From contig BJOX01000005.1 in the NCBI GenBank assembly GCA_009731375.1, forward strand, positions 1,627,734-1,691,733: a stretch of 64,000 nucleotides of DNA, read 5' to 3'. The first letter of the stretch is position 1, and each line of letters opens with the position of its first letter. Origin of the DNA: Paulinella micropora (taxonomy: Eukaryota > Cercozoa > Imbricatea > Euglyphida). Shown piece after piece: positions 46,567 through 56,116 of this stretch. The position numbers and the translations under genes are program-made. The notes below the pieces were generated by a model, which was given only the letters and a program-made list of their open reading frames with translations, was not told the DNA's origin and ran no database searches.

Positions 46567-48092
46567 ATGCCTGTCCAATATGGAGGTGAACTAGTCCATC
46601 AGACTAAGGAACTGCTCACGGGTAAGTATGAATTGAACAAACTTACTGCCCGTGAAGGGTCGGCTGATGTTGTTCTCACCACTGCGGGTGGAAATGAAAG
46701 CACCTTTGAAATCCCTACTCGTCCTTTGAACCTTGCGAGGTCGGTGTTGCGATTTACTTACACCCCTTCCGCATCTGCTGGTTATAATCGTATGTTTACG
46801 GATTGCTTGCCTATGATACAAAGAATTGAACTGCGAAGCCGAAGCGGTCAATATTTGTGCAATCTTCAACACGTGGGCAATTACACTAAGATGATTTGGA
46901 AGCCTGAAATTAAATATGAAAAATTTATGGCACTTGAAAACCACGGGGCGGGTGTATCTAGCGGGGCTATGCTTCAAAAGTGTAATGCTGGAAAAGTTGA
47001 GATAGGAANNNNNNNNNNGAGTTGAAATTGGAACTAGAGCAGAAAGAAAGGCAATTACTGATGCAGCCAATACTGCTGGAGTGGTTGCTGCAGTTCAAGG
47101 TTATTACAAAGTGCCACTTGTTAATGCCCGCCGTCATAATGATACTGCTCTCGCCGATAGCACTGCTGGAAATTATAGCCTTGTTAATGTTCCTTNNNNN
47201 NNNNNTCACTGCTGAAATTATAGCCTTGTTAATGTTCCTTTTGAGGAGGCTAAGTATTTTGAAGGAGGAACTAATGCGACCCCTGACCCTGTTATTAAAG
47301 TTAAACTTCCGTTGGGTATGATTTTTGGAACTATTTTTGAATTAGATAAGACTATCGGTTTTAATGAAATTTTTCATTTGCGAATTGTGTGGGAGGGTAC
47401 TAACAGCTCTACTTTCTATGGAACTGATGCAAGCAGTATTTCTACTCTACTGGTGCTGCACAGGTTGCTGTTGGTGCTACTATTTCAAACTTGAATCTGT
47501 TTCTTGCCGTAGAGACTGACCCAAATGTTGTCCTTGGTGTTCAGCAGAAGATTGCGGGAGAAGGTTTTCCGTTTAAGATTGAATACCCTATCTCTTGGAA
47601 GCAGACCCTACAAACAGCGAACCAAAATTTCGTAGTAAAAATGAACCGCTCACAGGGTGAGAGAATTAGAAGAATTTATACTTCCGCATTCCACAACGAT
47701 GAAAATAAAAATACCGCTTTTGACAATGATAACAGAGCGGATGCAAAGATTATTTCATATTATACAACTCTGGATGGCTCTCGTCTTCAACAATTTGACA
47801 TTGACACCTCTGAGAATGAGGACTATATGATTTGAAGGATAGGTTGAAGGGAAGTGCCATCCTAAACAGCGATGTCTATCATTACAACTGGTTTCATGTG
47901 GATACTTGGGATAACAACCGCCCGCTGTGTGATAAGGATACCGACGGCTATGAGGTAAGTGGTCTAAGCCTTGATACTGAACGACGATATGAATTCGTTT
48001 CAACTACTGCGGGTGCTAATCTTAACCATTACACTTTTGCTATTCTTCAACAAAGTGTGCTTGTGAAGGGAATTGAAATTTTGATGAGTTGA
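46567..48092 (+). pseudogene. Hexon-like major capsid protein, copy B (gaps and breaks)
   Basis: MPVQYGGELVHQTKELLTGK gives the native N-terminus, with no stop at codon 5. Two 10-N gaps (47009-47018 and 47196-47205) have duplicated flanks, and frame breaks lie near 47450 and 47833. The conserved NHGAG, RSQGERIRRIY and VLVKGIEILMS segments match copy A. Its stop codon overlaps the first bases of hairpin element d. Confidence 0.65.
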
Positions 48093-48143
48093 TATTTTGG
48101 AATTGCGATTCATGCTGTCGCATTCTCGCTTATTCTAAAACAT
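48091..48143. repeat. Family B inverted-repeat element d, reversed
   Basis: GATATTTTGGAATTGCG (48091) pairs with CTTATTCTAAAACATC (ending 48143), in opposite orientation to elements a-c. It starts at the MCP stop codon. Confidence 0.75.
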
Positions 48144-48212
48144 CATGATAAACAAAAAAAGTAAAAATTAATAGATTAAATATTTTTTTCTTGTATAATA
48201 ATATAGGAAAAC

Positions 48213-48265
48213 GACGTTTGAGAATAAACGAGAGTGCGTAGCACGAAGTGAAATTCTCAAATGTC
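48213..48265. repeat. Family B inverted-repeat element e
   Basis: GACGTTTGAGAAT (48213-48225) pairs with ATTCTCAAATGTC (48253-48265), with inner GTGC-GTA-GCAC. The right arm contains the spike ATG (48261). Confidence 0.85.
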
Positions 48266-49499
48266 CCACCAAAGAAATTTAATCGCACAAAATCCTGACG
48301 GAGATTTTATAAACGTCAGAGTTGGATATGATGGTGATATTGAAACAAATAATTCAAAAACCGCTTTTGGCGAAGCAGTAGTAGGTCAATTAACACCAGT
48401 TTTGCAAGAAATCTTTCCATATACAATTAATACTAGGATATGGACAAAAACAGAAACAAAATCGTCTGTGTCATTTTTGAATAATATGGCTGAATTGAAA
48501 ACAACTGCTGATGCTACGGCAGATGCTAGACTGGTAAGTAAAAGGAGAATAAAATATAGAACTGGAATGGGTGCCCTAGCCCGCTTTACTGCTATATGGA
48601 CAACGGATGATACGAAAGATTACTATTCATATATTGGAATAGGAAATGATCTCGTTGATGGATTTTATTTTTACAAAAATCAAGCAGGAATAAGTATTGC
48701 ACATTGTAAAGGAGGTGCTGCAGTTCATATTGACCAAGAAGACTGGGACGACCCTTGCGATGGAAATTATGCTATGCCAGACTTAGACTGGAGCAAAGGA
48801 AATGTATTTCAAATTCAATTTCAGTATCTTGGGTTTGGTGCTATTAAGTTTTATATTGAAAATCCCATAACAGGATTATTTCAATTAGTTCATATGATTG
48901 ACTATGCGAATGCTAATACTGGGGTAAGCCTGCGAAATACAACATTACCTTTTACGGCAGTAATGAGAAATGATGCAGCGACTGGAATACAAACTCTTAA
49001 AACAGCGAGTGCCAGTTTATTCATTGAGGGAACGAATACGATAAACACAAGTATAACAAACGAAGTGGAAGGAAGTAAAGCAGCAAACACCACTGAAAGT
49101 CCTATTATTAGTATCAGGAATAAAGCAACATTTGATGCGGGCGGTGCTAATTTAACAAATTATTCAAATGTTTATCCCACTTTGATAAGTATTACAAATG
49201 AAGATAGTAAGTCGTGTGTAGTAAGAATGGTATTAAATGGAACACTAACTGGAGCAGGTTTTGCAGATGTTGATTCTAAGTATTCAATTGTAGATACTGA
49301 CACAAAGGCGAGTGCTATCGCAAACGGAACAACAATTTTTAAAATATATGTAAATAGTGCTTCAACTCAACAAATCAATCTTAGAAGTTATGATATATAC
49401 CTATCGCCGAGTGATGTATTGACTTTTACACAGAAGTCTGTCTCTGCTGGTGGAGGAGGAAATGTCAATATTATTGCTAATTTTATAGAAGACCAGTGA
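48261..49499 (+). CDS. Spike/receptor-binding-type structural protein, copy B
   Basis: This intact 412-residue orthologue of 24936-26246 starts MSHQRNLIAQNPDGDFINVR. It lacks about 24 residues near the N-terminus that copy A has. It keeps YRTGMGALARFTAIWTT, YIGIGNDLVDGFYF and the C-terminal QQINLRSYDIYLSPSDVLTF. It shows single-copy organisation, in contrast to the amplified copy A. Its start codon lies inside hairpin element e. Confidence 0.6.
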   Translation: MSHQRNLIAQNPDGDFINVRVGYDGDIETNNSKTAFGEAVVGQLTPVLQEIFPYTINTRIWTKTETKSSVSFLNNMAELKTTADATADARLVSKRRIKYRTGMGALARFTAIWTTDDTKDYYSYIGIGNDLVDGFYFYKNQAGISIAHCKGGAAVHIDQEDWDDPCDGNYAMPDLDWSKGNVFQIQFQYLGFGAIKFYIENPITGLFQLVHMIDYANANTGVSLRNTTLPFTAVMRNDAATGIQTLKTASASLFIEGTNTINTSITNEVEGSKAANTTESPIISIRNKATFDAGGANLTNYSNVYPTLISITNEDSKSCVVRMVLNGTLTGAGFADVDSKYSIVDTDTKASAIANGTTIFKIYVNSASTQQINLRSYDIYLSPSDVLTFTQKSVSAGGGGNVNIIANFIEDQ

Positions 49500-49622
49500 A
49501 GCAAAAAAAACAGAAGACAATGTAATATCAATCACAGATATTTTTTTACCACATCTTTATTATTAAAATAAGGTTGTTGAATTCAATATTCAAGGTATGT
49601 TTTATCAATCTTAGCAACATCT

Positions 49623-50016
49623 TCAATTTTCATTTTTTTTATACTTACCATATTGAAGAAAAATATCGGTTTCATTTTGTGCTATACATCCTTCGTCTGT
49701 AGCATTCGCTATCTCTTCGCCTACATTAGCCTTTATTTCTGTAATTCCAGTCTCTCTCACAATAAGATCTGTTTCCTTAAAAGGAGTGCTTTGTTCCTCC
49801 ATCATTTTTTTCTAATGTAGCTTCCAACTGAATAACTACTTTCACATTACATCCTTCGTCTGTAGCTTTCGCTGTGTCGTCGCGGGGTTTGTATTGCTCA
49901 TAGAAAGAAAAAATGTCAGGCTTAGTCCATTTAATCGTGGGCTTTTTAATAGAAACATCAAGGTTCCATTTGTCAATTTCATTTAAGTAGTCCTGTTTGG
50001 TTGACAGGTCAGTCAT
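49623..50016 (-). pseudogene. Conserved protein of unknown function, copy B (frame break)
   Basis: MTDLSTKQDYLNEIDKWNLD starts at 50016. A frame break near 49810 splits it. The second part carries MMEEQSTPF and EEIANATDEGCIAQNE. It lacks the two hairpin-encoded insertions of copy A (26337-26837). Confidence 0.5.
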
Positions 50017-50055
50017 TGATATATATGAATATTAAAAAATCTTTTAGCAAAAATA

Positions 50056-50343
50056 TCAAATATATTTTTTTACTTCACTTTTAATGTCAGTAAATTTCTC
50101 AAACCACGGCTGTTTCATAACCCATTCTAGATATGGTTTGTCAATGGCAGCAACATCTTGAATTTTCTTACCTTTATACTTACCGAATGGAAAAATATCC
50201 CTTGGCTTGCCTGCCCGTGCATTTTCAATCATTTGGATTTCGTCAGTAATTATCTTTTTAACATCGGTAATAGAAAATGTTTCTTTTTTATTTTCAATAG
50301 AGAGTTTCTCAAACTTCTCACATAATCTGGTGAGGGTGGTCAT
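50056..50343 (-). CDS. ExoX C-terminal/DUF3820-like protein, copy B
   Basis: This intact 95-residue protein has a helical N-terminus (MTTLTRLCEKFEKLSIENKK) and the FPFGKYKGKKIQDVAA motif, then YLEWVMKQPWF. That pattern marks DUF3820/ExoX-C domains. It lies just downstream of the polymerase on the same strand. It may assist replication or repair; that is inference. Confidence 0.65.
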   Translation of the reverse strand: MTTLTRLCEKFEKLSIENKKETFSITDVKKIITDEIQMIENARAGKPRDIFPFGKYKGKKIQDVAAIDKPYLEWVMKQPWFEKFTDIKSEVKKYI

Positions 50344-50408
50344 TGGTCTATATAGAGTGGTAAAAAATTTTATGGAAAAAAATTAATTATTTGATATTTT
50401 GATTATTA

Positions 50409-52646
50409 TTAAATTTTAAGAGCGGGTGCGAACCCGTGTGGAATACTATCATTTTCGTTGATAAACTCACGACCGCACCATCTTGTTTTATTAACTACTT
50501 TTACTACATTCTTTTGATGCTGTATGCTAAAATGCTCAATGTGTTGTTGTTTGCTGTTTCTACTAGTATGTATTGTCTTCATTATCTGGTATTAGTTAAA
50601 CTTTCACCCTTATCCATTAATTCATAAGCGGTTGGATTTAATTTTTTCAAGTCCAAACCTTTTTCTCTAAAGTGGAAATGAGTTTTACCTTTTTCTTCAT
50701 CTTTTTTTACATACTCCAACATATACCATTTTGGTGCTACCCATATTCCCCTTATTATTTTACAATCTGTTCCGAGGTCATCATCCATTCCGCCGATAAT
50801 GCTTTATCTCTAAATCTCTTTATCTGTTCAATGTTTCTTACATGGCTTTGAATGCTGTCTGTATCCGTATAATAATAATCTCTGTCAGGGTCGTTGTCTG
50901 GGTTGGCTTCAGTCATACACTTATACATAATTCGTCTGCTGTATGCTAGGATAAATGCTCCGTAGTGAGTGGGTTTTGTAATTTTTTCTTCTTTTTCTTG
51001 CTCATCTCTGGGAATACCACTGATTAGCCATAATTCACCATTAGCCTCTTCAAACTTTTCAATATCCGTTATTACATGTTTAGCCCAGAATTTCCAATAC
51101 TCATGATTTTTTGATATGTATTTACTTACAGAATTAATCGATCTTTGAATTGTCTTTCCGTATAAAGCATTCATAAATAACTTTGCTAATAAGTACTGCG
51201 GTGTGCCTTTCTTTGAATTTTGTTTTTTCTTGAATAAGTCTAAAATATATTCTTTGAATACTGGTTCGGCTTCTCCAGTGTAATATCCACGATTGATTTT
51301 GACTTGGTAGCCAAGTTTAATCATATCTTCAATATCTACAGAAGTAAGCCATTGGTCTTTCATATCTCTTAACTCCCATTTTAAACACCCCTTACTATCT
51401 CTATACGGAACCCGCGGATGTAATATATTTTTTGGAGATATGTAATCAACATTATATATCCCTAGTTTCCCTTTCATTTCTCCTTCACATTCCTTTATTT
51501 CGCCAGTCATAAATAGTTCAAGCATCGCCGTTGGATAAAGACTTACAACATCAGCATCAATAAGATAATCTACAACTTNNNNNNNNNNAACTTTGCTAAT
51601 AAGTACTGCGGTGCGCCTTTCTTTGAATTTTGTTTTTTCTTGAATAAGTCTAAAATATATTCTTTGAATACTGGTTCGGCTTCTTCATGTAATATCCACG
51701 ATTGATTTTGACTTGGTAGCCAAGTTCAATCATATCTTCAATATCTACAGAAGTAAGCCATTGGTCTTTCATATCTCTAACTCCCATTTTAAACACCCCT
51801 TACTATCTCTATACGGAACCCGCGGATGTAATATATTTTTTGGGGATATGTAATCAACATTATATATCCCTAGTTCCTTTCATTTCTCCTTCACATTCCT
51901 TTATTTCGCCAGTCATAAATAGTTCAAGCATCGCCGTTGGATAAAGACTTACAACATCAGCATAATCTACAACTTAATCAAACCCAATTTCACCATTTAT
52001 GTATTTTTGATATTGTTCTGAAATAAATCGTCTTTTGCTTGGATAAGTTCTAGCACCATATACTGCCCTTCTAAAATCTTTTTCTTGTTTTAAATTTGGT
52101 AGTTGAATAATATATTTACCATCTATCTTCTTTTTCCATAAATTGAAAGTAAGAGACGAAGTAGAGATAAAAGCGGTTAAGTTAATTTTATGTTCTTCAT
52201 ATATTTGATTATTTAGTGTGTCGTGTAGTTCCTTTAGTCCCATAACATCTTTTTCTAAGTATGTTAAACATTCGTTTTTTGTTTTGTCATCCATCTCTTC
52301 CCATCGTTTTGTCAAAGTCTCCTTTTAACATATTACATCCCAGTGTTTCAAGGTTCTTTTTTAGACTTCCCTCAGTGTGCTTACATAAATCCCAGAATTT
52401 GATATTTGTATATTCTAACGAGATAATAGCACCATTATTCATTAAGGTATTTGCTTTTAACTTTGTTTTGATAAATTCTTTTTGAAAGTAGTAGTGGTCA
52501 AACTTACTCCCATTAAAAGCATTAACATATAATGTCGCTTTTGGTTTCCTTTTTGATAAATCCTCCGCATATTCAAAAATTATGTCAAGTAATTTAGGGA
52601 TACATTCATCTCCGGCGACATACTTAAAACCGATATCAGCAATTGT
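50409..52646 (-). pseudogene. Protein-primed DNA polymerase B, C-terminal part, copy B
   Basis: This is the exonuclease and polymerase part, cut from its N-terminus by the Ty3 element. It keeps ExoII (GSKFDHYYF), ExoIII (YLEKDVMGLKELHD), Pol B (LFMNALYGKTIQ) and Pol C (YYTDTDSIQSH), all with canonical residues. A 10-N gap (51579-51588) with a duplicated flank sits upstream of the motif B region, and frame breaks occur near 50620, 50770 and 52300. The N-terminal part is at 62961-63570. Confidence 0.8.
51589..51964. repeat. Duplicate of 51181-51556 beside a 10-N gap
   Basis: Both begin AACTTTGCTAATAAGTACTG and continue in parallel with a few single-base indels. This looks like an unmerged contig overlap, not a biological duplication. 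Confidence 0.8.
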
Positions 52647-52864
52647 TGTGGACACCACCCCCCGAATTATCCGGTAAAAACTTATTTATAGATTTCGTCT
52701 GGCCGGACACGTCTGAAATGCCAATTTGATCCTGGTCTTTTGGCGGCTTTTTGTCTTTGCGTCACTGAGCTAATATAACGAGACACCATTCTCTTTTTTT
52801 GAGGACTGTGTTTGGTTATATTACCGACTTACTCTTCCATTGAGCTATCGTTGGGGATAGTACA
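52647..52864 (+). repeat. 5' LTR
   Basis: 218 bp starting TGTGGACACCACCCCCCGAA and ending GGGGATAGTACA, so it has TG...CA ends. It contains GGTTATATTACC, a possible TATA-like box. Confidence 0.9.
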
Positions 52865-52866
52865 TT

Positions 52867-52884
52867 TGGAGTCCATAGCTAAAG
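52867..52884 (+). promoter_or_regulatory. Putative tRNA primer-binding site
   Basis: TGGAGTCCATAGCTAAAG begins two bases after the LTR. PBSs start with TGG, matching the CCA end of a tRNA. I cannot assign the tRNA. Confidence 0.45.
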
Positions 52885-53486
52885 GCTGATTTCTTTTCTG
52901 ATCTGTCGTACAGACATCAGATAAGCACAAATTTATTTTTCGCTGATCTGTCGCACAGACATCAGACGAAAACAAACACTCCTACTCATCCTCAAACAAA
53001 AAACTTACAAACAAGCAATCAATTTGTCACAAGCTGGCATAACCTTTAGCCCTTGTGCACATTTGGCTTCTGTGTGCTCTTCTACAAGACACCAGACCAC
53101 ACCTACTCCACTCCCTCTTGCTGCTTGCGTAAAGCCAAGTAGGATAAGTGCGAAACAAACATCAGACAAACACACAGACGGAGGAGAAACGAGCAAAGCA
53201 CTCCCACTCTCTGTTCTGAACCATTTTCCTTGCATTTTTTCTGCAGAAACCAGAGGAGATTACACATCTCTCACACAAGAGCAAGACAAATACAGTGCTT
53301 CGACAGACTGACTTCTACAAAACAGCTCTTTTGACCAAACTATCGTTATCTCTGTGTAGGGCCTGACGCCCCATAACTATTTCAACAGAGAAAAGGAAGA
53401 AGGAGAAGAAGGTTGCATAGAGTGATAAGAACAACAGAAGAAAAAAAGAAAGAAAAAAAAAGCAGACGTGACTCTCATAACATAAG
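52885..53486 (+). other. Retrotransposon leader, non-coding
   Basis: About 600 bp lie between PBS and gag. Two direct copies of TGATCTGTCG(T/C)ACAGACATCAGA occur near 52900 and 52949. No gene is seen. It may hold packaging signals. Confidence 0.5.
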
Positions 53487-56111
53487 ATGGAAGACGAGAA
53501 TGAGCAGGCTGGTGTGACACCAACTGATTATGGTCCTAGTGAGGGAGGAGAGGAGCAGGAGACTCAGTACTCAGAAGAGAGGGGGGATAGAGATGGAGAG
53601 GAGAGAGAGGAGTATACGTATACAGCCGATGTAGAGTCGACAGGGGGGGGTAATGCACAAGAAGCGAGTGCAGGTCAGACTGGAGGATCTCCATTGACAG
53701 AGGCAGAGAGAGAGATGGAGGATGTTGGCCAGAATATCCCAAATACATGGGAACAGTTGGCTACATATGATGATGAAGAGTCCTTCTTCCTTAACTACCC
53801 AACCTATTATAAAACACACATCTACATTCCTTACGAGAAAAGGAATAGACCAGGACAAGGTCAAAGCAACCTCCTGATCGAAATTCCCGGCCTTGCGAAG
53901 CCTCTCTTCAACAAAGTGAGGTTTGAGCACGAAAGAGTGCCATTGCAGGATATCAAGTATGGCGACACTCTTACACTGTGCGACATATACGACATATCTG
54001 CAACACTCTACGCTGCTGTGCTCGTTGCGGAATTTTATGAACGCACAAACATACAGTGGAAAAATAAACGCACAACTGCAGCATGGCTGTCTGTCTGTGG
54101 TGTCCCCACTGATATCAAGAATCTAGAAAGAAAGTTCGAAGGTAGAAACCAAAGTGGCATTGAGTTTGCCCTTGAGGCTTTTGTAACTGCCTTCACACGG
54201 GCTTACAACGAAATGTACAAAGCACTGAAAGACAACACAAGGCAACATCCTGTTTACGAGGAGGTTGACCAGTCTTGTCAGGTGCTTGAACGCCTCACAC
54301 AACTCCATAAGGGCCTCTTTGAGGGGAAGGAGCAAAAACCAACATGGAAACAATGGGCCCACACGAAGAATCACACTCTCATTAAAGGCCCTCTCACAAC
54401 AATCCCAAATAATAACAGAGCTGATAAGTCTTCCATGAGAGAAAAGGCACACTTCCTCTCTAGTGCCACAGGGCTTGCACAGTTCGTGACTCATCTAGCA
54501 CGACAGGTGAAAGAAGAAGAGACGAGACAGAAAGAGGAGAAGGAGCAGAAGGAGAAGATAGCTGTGGCAATGGCAGTAGCACGGGTGGCTCCACAGCCAA
54601 CGGCTCCACCTACCACATCTAACCCAGCTCCCAAGAAAGCAGGAGGAGGACCCACAGGAGGAGGACCCCAAGGGGGAGGGACAGTAATTAACTTGACTGA
54701 CTCCCAGAAGAAAAAGCAGGCGCTGCAGGCAGCCCTAGCTAAAATCAAAATTGGGGGAGGGGGCCTTAAGCTCTATGCTATCACTGCCAATGAGGCTGAC
54801 ACAGAGAAGACCCTCATGACTAAGCTCAATGAGATGGACAGATGCTTCCAGCAAAACCAGTGTGAGGTGGAGCAGGAGTATGAAGTCCTAGAACATCTCT
54901 GTGATCGATCCCTCCTTGGAGCTGGTTTTGATCGTATAACTTACGAGAAGTACAGAGGAGAGGAGGAGCTAGCAAGGAAAGGTGGACATGCAGAGATGAG
55001 TTGTACTCTGGCCATTGCTGCCCTCATTCGATACTTTAAGGCAAGTGGATACCAACACTTGTGCACTGGCACATTGATTGGGTTTGAAATTTTCGACTTA
55101 GTATCGGAGCAGTTGCAGTCTGTCACTCAGCTTGCATCTGTCTTAACAAATGTGGGCACCCAGTACACTCTCTTTTATAACCACAAAGCCATACTCCTAT
55201 ATTTCCTCAGTGCTTTGCACGTCTACAACAAAAATAAGCTCACACTGCTCATGCAAGACTGCAAAACCTTCGACAAGGTAAAGCACTTGAACTTTTTGGA
55301 GATGAGCGTCTTTGAGGCCACGACTAAGGCCGTGAGCCCAAAAATGTTGTGGACCGAAGTAATGACCGCTTGTCAGAGGCTCGACAGCCAGACAGCATCC
55401 TTGATCGGTTCTGCATCGGCTTCTGCTCAACCGCAAGCCGCACATACGCAACGATCTCTAGGAAAGCGACCAAGAGAGAACAGTCGTGAAGCTAACACAC
55501 CTTGTATTCGTTGGTGGGCACGGGCACAATGCTTCAAACACACAAATAAGAAATGCCCGTACAACCACGATGTCGAGGACACCCGCATCCGAAACACACT
55601 CCTCAAGAACGTACGGTCGGACGAAACCAACACCGTCGCCGTTCTGCGCCGACTGCGCAAGGATCAGGGGTGGAAATTACAGGATGTCGCGGACCATGAC
55701 CACGAACTAGCTGACGCGATCAATTCTCTTTTCGCTAGAGATGATCAGAAGACGGCAGCCATAGAAGCCGCAAGTAGAGGAAGAGGTGGAACACGAGGAA
55801 GAGGAGGAGGGAGAGGAATCAATCGAGGAGGAGGAGCCCCTTTCGCACGAGGCACATACACTCGCGGGGGGGAGAGAGGATTTGTGAGAAGAGGAGGAGG
55901 AAGAGGTGTATTTCAAGGTAGAGGAGGAGGAAGATGGGTTGGCCGAGGTGGATACGGCAGCGCAGAGCGCCCGTACCACAGAGATGGGGGCTGGGCAGAC
56001 GGCTCGAGCTCAAGCTCGAGTTCCTCAGCACCACAGGCCTATGCGACATCAGGCGCAACCACTACCGACACTGATGCCGACTCAGGTAACAGATTTGAGG
56101 TAGTCCAATGA
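53487..56111 (+). CDS. Gag with CCCH finger and RGG tail
   Basis: 874 residues from MEDENEQAGVTPTDYGPSEG. An acidic N-terminus is followed by two helical regions (about 100-330 and 440-640) that would contain matrix/capsid-like parts, separated by a Gly/Pro linker. The nucleocapsid lacks CCHC knuckles. It has C673-x8-C682-x7-C690-x3-H694, a CCCH-type finger, and then a long RGG/RG-rich tail (about 760-850) and a serine run. Gag packages the element RNA. It ends in a UGA followed by CUAG, in the same frame as pol. Confidence 0.75.
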   Translation: MEDENEQAGVTPTDYGPSEGGEEQETQYSEERGDRDGEEREEYTYTADVESTGGGNAQEASAGQTGGSPLTEAEREMEDVGQNIPNTWEQLATYDDEESFFLNYPTYYKTHIYIPYEKRNRPGQGQSNLLIEIPGLAKPLFNKVRFEHERVPLQDIKYGDTLTLCDIYDISATLYAAVLVAEFYERTNIQWKNKRTTAAWLSVCGVPTDIKNLERKFEGRNQSGIEFALEAFVTAFTRAYNEMYKALKDNTRQHPVYEEVDQSCQVLERLTQLHKGLFEGKEQKPTWKQWAHTKNHTLIKGPLTTIPNNNRADKSSMREKAHFLSSATGLAQFVTHLARQVKEEETRQKEEKEQKEKIAVAMAVARVAPQPTAPPTTSNPAPKKAGGGPTGGGPQGGGTVINLTDSQKKKQALQAALAKIKIGGGGLKLYAITANEADTEKTLMTKLNEMDRCFQQNQCEVEQEYEVLEHLCDRSLLGAGFDRITYEKYRGEEELARKGGHAEMSCTLAIAALIRYFKASGYQHLCTGTLIGFEIFDLVSEQLQSVTQLASVLTNVGTQYTLFYNHKAILLYFLSALHVYNKNKLTLLMQDCKTFDKVKHLNFLEMSVFEATTKAVSPKMLWTEVMTACQRLDSQTASLIGSASASAQPQAAHTQRSLGKRPRENSREANTPCIRWWARAQCFKHTNKKCPYNHDVEDTRIRNTLLKNVRSDETNTVAVLRRLRKDQGWKLQDVADHDHELADAINSLFARDDQKTAAIEAASRGRGGTRGRGGGRGINRGGGAPFARGTYTRGGERGFVRRGGGRGVFQGRGGGRWVGRGGYGSAERPYHRDGGWADGSSSSSSSSAPQAYATSGATTTDTDADSGNRFEVVQ

Positions 56112-56116
56112 CTAGA
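56109..56116 (+). promoter_or_regulatory. Putative stop-codon readthrough site (UGA CUAG)
   Basis: Gag ends with TGA at 56109-56111, followed by CTAG. The downstream frame is the same and stays open to 61919, so suppression of this one stop would give Gag-Pol. UGA-CUA(G) is a known efficient readthrough context. Confidence 0.65.
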
